From Allomuricauda sp. CAU 1633 (GTDB taxonomy: Bacteria > Bacteroidota > Bacteroidia > Flavobacteriales > Flavobacteriaceae), in assembly GCF_017313225.1 (NCBI RefSeq), contig NZ_JAFLNE010000002.1, positions 868,001 to 932,000 on the forward strand: a DNA stretch of 64,000 nucleotides, written 5' to 3'. Shown in pieces: positions 61,475 through 64,000 of the stretch. Made by a program: the position numbers and the translations under genes. Numbering within the stretch: position 1 is the first letter of the stretch; each line of letters starts with the position of its first letter. The notes below the pieces were generated by a model, which did no database searches, was not told the origin of the DNA, and saw only the letters and a list, made by a program, of their open reading frames with translations.

Positions 61475-62884
61475 TTATTCCTCCCACTCGGTATGGAAAA
61501 TCCCTTCTTTGTCCACACGTTCATAGGTATGTGAACCAAAATAATCGCGCTGTGCCTGAATCAGGTTCAATGGCAAACGACTACTAGTATATGCATCAAA
61601 ATAGGTAAGGGCATTGGAAAGTCCAGGCAAGGGAATACCGTTGGTGGCTCCATAGGCAACCAATTCGCGAGCTGCGGCCACGGTTTCCTGCACTTTTTCC
61701 ACAAAAGAGGGGGAGAGCAACAAGTTCTCTAAATCTTCATTGGCCCGATAGGCCTCGGTAATGTCCGCCAACAAAGCCGCTCGGATAATACAGCCCGCAC
61801 GCCAGATTTTGGCAATTTCACCCAGTTCCAGCTCGTAGCCGTACTCTTTTGAGGCATCGGCCAATTGGTGCATGCCCTGCGCATAGGTAATGATAAAGGC
61901 AAAATACAGTGCCTGCTCCGCCTTATTGATAAAATCCGTTTTGTCCACCGCATCTGGAATGGGCCGATCATACAGTTCATCTGCTTTGACACGCTCGTCC
62001 TTCAAGGCTGAGATTTCACGCATGCTCACTGCCACATCGATGGTAGGAACGGGAATACCCAGGTCCATCGCATTTTGGGAGGTCCATTTTCCCGTCCCTT
62101 TTTGCTTGGCTTTGTCCAGTATTTTATCCACGAGATGGCCATCTCCCAAATCATCTTTTTGCTCGAAAATTTCGGAAGTGATTTCCACCAGAAAAGACTG
62201 CAATCGACCTTCATTCCAAGTTGAATACGTTTCGTGGAGTTCTTCGTTGGAAAGTCCACCTGCTTTTTTCAAAAGGTCATAGATTTCGGAAGTGAGTTGC
62301 ATCAATCCATATTCAATCCCATTGTGCACCATCTTCACATAGTTCCCAGCTGATTTCGGACCCAAATAGGCCACGCAGGGTTCCCCTTTGTATTTGGCGG
62401 AAACCGCTTCAAAAATGGGTTTTACATGTTGATAAGCATCACGAGAGCCCCCGGGCATAATGCTAGGCCCCAATCGGGCACCTTTGGCCCCACCGGAAAC
62501 CCCAGCACCAAAAAAGTTGATCCCTTTTTCTTTCAGATAGGCTTCACGCCGGTCCGTATCCGTAAAAAAGGAGTTTCCGCCATCGATTATGATGTCATCT
62601 TTATCCAAATGGGGCAGCAGACTTTCAATGACAATATCCACCACTTTTCCAGCGGGCACCAATAGCATAATTTTTCGGGGCGTGGCCAGTGCATCCACAA
62701 AGGTTTTTATATCGGTGGAGGCATTCACCTTGTCCGTATTGCCACCTTCAGAAATCAAGGCATTCACTTTTTCATCATCCAAATCATTTCCAAATGCGGT
62801 AAAGCCATTATCGGCCACATTCAGAATAAAATTGCGTCCCATTACGCCAAGGCCAACCAGCCCAAAATCATACTTCTTTGTCAT
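61475..62884 (-). CDS. gnd: 6-phosphogluconate dehydrogenase, decarboxylating
   Basis: A 469-residue enzyme of the oxidative pentose phosphate pathway converting 6-phosphogluconate to ribulose-5-phosphate with NADP. Cofactor site GLVGLGVMGRNFILNVADNG, substrate strings GAGVSGGAKGARLGPSIMPGG and KMVHNGIEYGLMQL (Lys/Asn/Glu), and IQAQRDYFGSHTYERVDKEGIFHTEWEE at the C-terminus. It is divergent from zwf, which precedes it in the pathway, across 163 bases. Confidence 0.97.
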   Translation of the reverse strand: MTKKYDFGLVGLGVMGRNFILNVADNGFTAFGNDLDDEKVNALISEGGNTDKVNASTDIKTFVDALATPRKIMLLVPAGKVVDIVIESLLPHLDKDDIIIDGGNSFFTDTDRREAYLKEKGINFFGAGVSGGAKGARLGPSIMPGGSRDAYQHVKPIFEAVSAKYKGEPCVAYLGPKSAGNYVKMVHNGIEYGLMQLTSEIYDLLKKAGGLSNEELHETYSTWNEGRLQSFLVEITSEIFEQKDDLGDGHLVDKILDKAKQKGTGKWTSQNAMDLGIPVPTIDVAVSMREISALKDERVKADELYDRPIPDAVDKTDFINKAEQALYFAFIITYAQGMHQLADASKEYGYELELGEIAKIWRAGCIIRAALLADITEAYRANEDLENLLLSPSFVEKVQETVAAARELVAYGATNGIPLPGLSNALTYFDAYTSSRLPLNLIQAQRDYFGSHTYERVDKEGIFHTEWEE

Positions 62885-62948
62885 GTTCTTAGTTTTTAGC
62901 CCCTTACGTTAAGACAACACTAAGTAAGCTATTTGTTGAAATCCGAAC

Positions 62949-62980
62949 CTAAAATAAACCTTATATTCGTTACGCTCAAA
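62949..62980 (-). promoter_or_regulatory. Candidate promoter of gnd
   Basis: Minus-strand TTTG (62977-62980), 20 bases, TATTTTAG (62949-62956), one mismatch from TAnnTTTG. No operator-like palindrome is obvious in the 163-base divergent region. Confidence 0.4.
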
Positions 62981-63047
62981 TAATAATGGTCTCATCTGAA
63001 AACGAGGTGTCCATTTGAAAGATTCAAGCAGCAAAAACCTTACAGCT

Positions 63048-64000
63048 ATGAAAAAGACCGATAACCAGATGCTCGTAATTTTTGGAGCATCGGGTGATTT
63101 AACTGCCCGAAAATTGATTCCGGGACTCTTTAACCTTCATTTGGCGGACCACCTGCCCAAAAATTTTGTGGTTTTAGGGGCGAGCCGGAGTAATTTAACC
63201 GATGCCGATTTCAGGGACAGGGTAGTTTATAAAAGCTCTTACCTGAAGGATAAAGTAAGGGACGCGGGGGAAGCCAAAACCAAAGCTTTTGCCGATAAGC
63301 TTTACTACGAGGATTTGGGCAAGGACTACGATACGGATTATGGCGATTTACGAAAAAGGATTGAGGACCTGAAGGAGAAACACGATACCTCTGGGAACAT
63401 CATCTATTACCTTTCTACGCCTCCAACTTTGTATGAAACGGTGGCCAAAAACCTTGCCGATGCGGAAATGAACACCCAAAACCATGGTTGGAAACGCTTG
63501 ATCGTGGAAAAACCTTTTGGATATAGTTTGGAGACAGCCAAAAACCTGAACAAAGGACTGCATCGGTTTTTTGAGGAACATCAGATATACAGGATTGACC
63601 ATTATTTGGGAAAAGAAACCGTACAGAACTTGTTGGTGACCCGGTTTTCCAATAGCATTTTTGAACCACTTTGGAACCGGAATTATATTCATCATGTGGA
63701 AATCACCAATGCCGAGAGCGTTGGGGTTGAAAAGCGAGGGGGGTATTATGACAAATCGGGCGCGTTGCGTGATATGTTCCAGAACCATTTGTTGCAACTT
63801 GTTTCTTTGGTGGTGATGGAACCTCCCATTGGGGATGACGCGGAGGAAATTAGGAATGAAAAGGTGAAAGCCTTGAAATCCCTTCGAGTGATGACAGATG
63901 AAAAGACATTGTACGACAATACGATTCGAGCTCAATACGTAGCCTCGGAAATCAACGGAAAGAAGGTGAAGGGCTATCGCGAAGAGGATGGGGTTGATCC
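63048..64000 (+). CDS. zwf: Glucose-6-phosphate 1-dehydrogenase (partial, cut by window end)
   Basis: The frame starts MKKTDNQMLVIFGASGDLTARKLIPGLFNL, with cofactor site GASGDL, and continues through RLIVEKPFG and the active-site motif YRIDHYLGKETVQNLL to the window end, 317 codons without a stop. About 180 further residues are expected outside. It catalyses the first, NADP-dependent step of the oxidative pentose phosphate pathway. Divergently paired with gnd. Confidence 0.97.
   Translation, partial: MKKTDNQMLVIFGASGDLTARKLIPGLFNLHLADHLPKNFVVLGASRSNLTDADFRDRVVYKSSYLKDKVRDAGEAKTKAFADKLYYEDLGKDYDTDYGDLRKRIEDLKEKHDTSGNIIYYLSTPPTLYETVAKNLADAEMNTQNHGWKRLIVEKPFGYSLETAKNLNKGLHRFFEEHQIYRIDHYLGKETVQNLLVTRFSNSIFEPLWNRNYIHHVEITNAESVGVEKRGGYYDKSGALRDMFQNHLLQLVSLVVMEPPIGDDAEEIRNEKVKALKSLRVMTDEKTLYDNTIRAQYVASEINGKKVKGYREEDGVD

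Noticed and set aside
1..64000. CRISPR array, tRNA, rRNA, prophage or transposase genes
   Set aside because: No regularly spaced repeats, no cloverleaf or rRNA-like segments and no integrase, transposase or phage structural proteins were found on reading.

Overview
The window looks like chromosomal DNA of a marine-type member of the Flavobacteriaceae (Bacteroidota), possibly near Muricauda/Flagellimonas; the genus is a guess. The evidence is the Bacteroidota promoter pattern (TTG or TTTG, about 19-23 bases, TAnnTTTG) upstream of rpmE2, rpmH and others, a lone TonB-dependent receptor with a carboxypeptidase-regulatory N-terminus, type B L31, long single-chain PurL, 950-residue CarB, a GlmU-like fused protein and DUF4199 next to a GT2 glycosyltransferase. 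Base composition is about 40-45% GC by eye. No rRNA, tRNA, CRISPR array, transposase, integrase or phage gene was seen.

Layout. 119-1921: GH15 glucoamylase/trehalase-like enzyme. 1979-10263 (minus): a fatty-acid beta-oxidation cluster of acyl-CoA ligase, MarR regulator, FadN-like hydroxyacyl-CoA dehydrogenase/hydratase, thiolase and long acyl-CoA dehydrogenase. A 23S-IVS-type four-helix-bundle gene is wedged into it, and a perfect 26-bp palindrome lies at the marR promoter. 10355-14722: GNAT acetyltransferase and purL. 14723-20095: a small membrane ORF, a secreted M20 amidohydrolase, an AraC regulator, an SDR oxidoreductase and an rRNA m5C methyltransferase. 20155-24623: an Asp-box lipoprotein and three BioF2/FemAB-like acyltransferases. 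24840-26379: ECF sigma factor, membrane anti-sigma-like protein and a periplasmic protein. 26631-31733: MsbA-like ABC exporter, phosphohexomutase, GT2 glycosyltransferase and DUF4199 protein.

31894-33421: rpmE2 and a GlmU-like nucleotidyltransferase. 33423-36543: accessory-looking stretch with a LamG/DUF1080-like secreted protein, an AraC regulator, a relic of a GlmU-like C-terminus and a SASA esterase. 36760-41756: two exported amidohydrolases, a 2-hydroxyacid dehydrogenase and a DinB protein. 41947-42711: an AT-rich lipoprotein gene with an HExxH motif, bracketed by an inverted repeat like a cassette. 42908-50972: mtaB, small GNAT, alpha/beta hydrolase, lytic transglycosylase, TPR membrane protein, rpmH, carB and a lipoprotein. 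51087-52169: AhpD-like protein and Crp/Fnr regulator. 52395-58746: a small secreted protein followed by an adaptor/RND pump/outer-membrane-channel efflux operon. 58929-61447: TonB receptor with a coupled tiny ORF. 61475-64000: gnd and zwf, divergent, with zwf cut by the window end.

Most of the window is core metabolism. The notable non-gene signals are: a dispersed palindromic element of the TGAGCGnAGTCGA type that occurs between genes and also inside the reading frames of purL and mtaB; repeat-bracketed single genes (four-helix bundle, HExxH lipoprotein); the relic GlmU-like tail; and the MarR palindrome. I see no clear undescribed multi-gene defence or biosynthetic system. The trio of acyltransferases is the best candidate for uncharacterised joint function.
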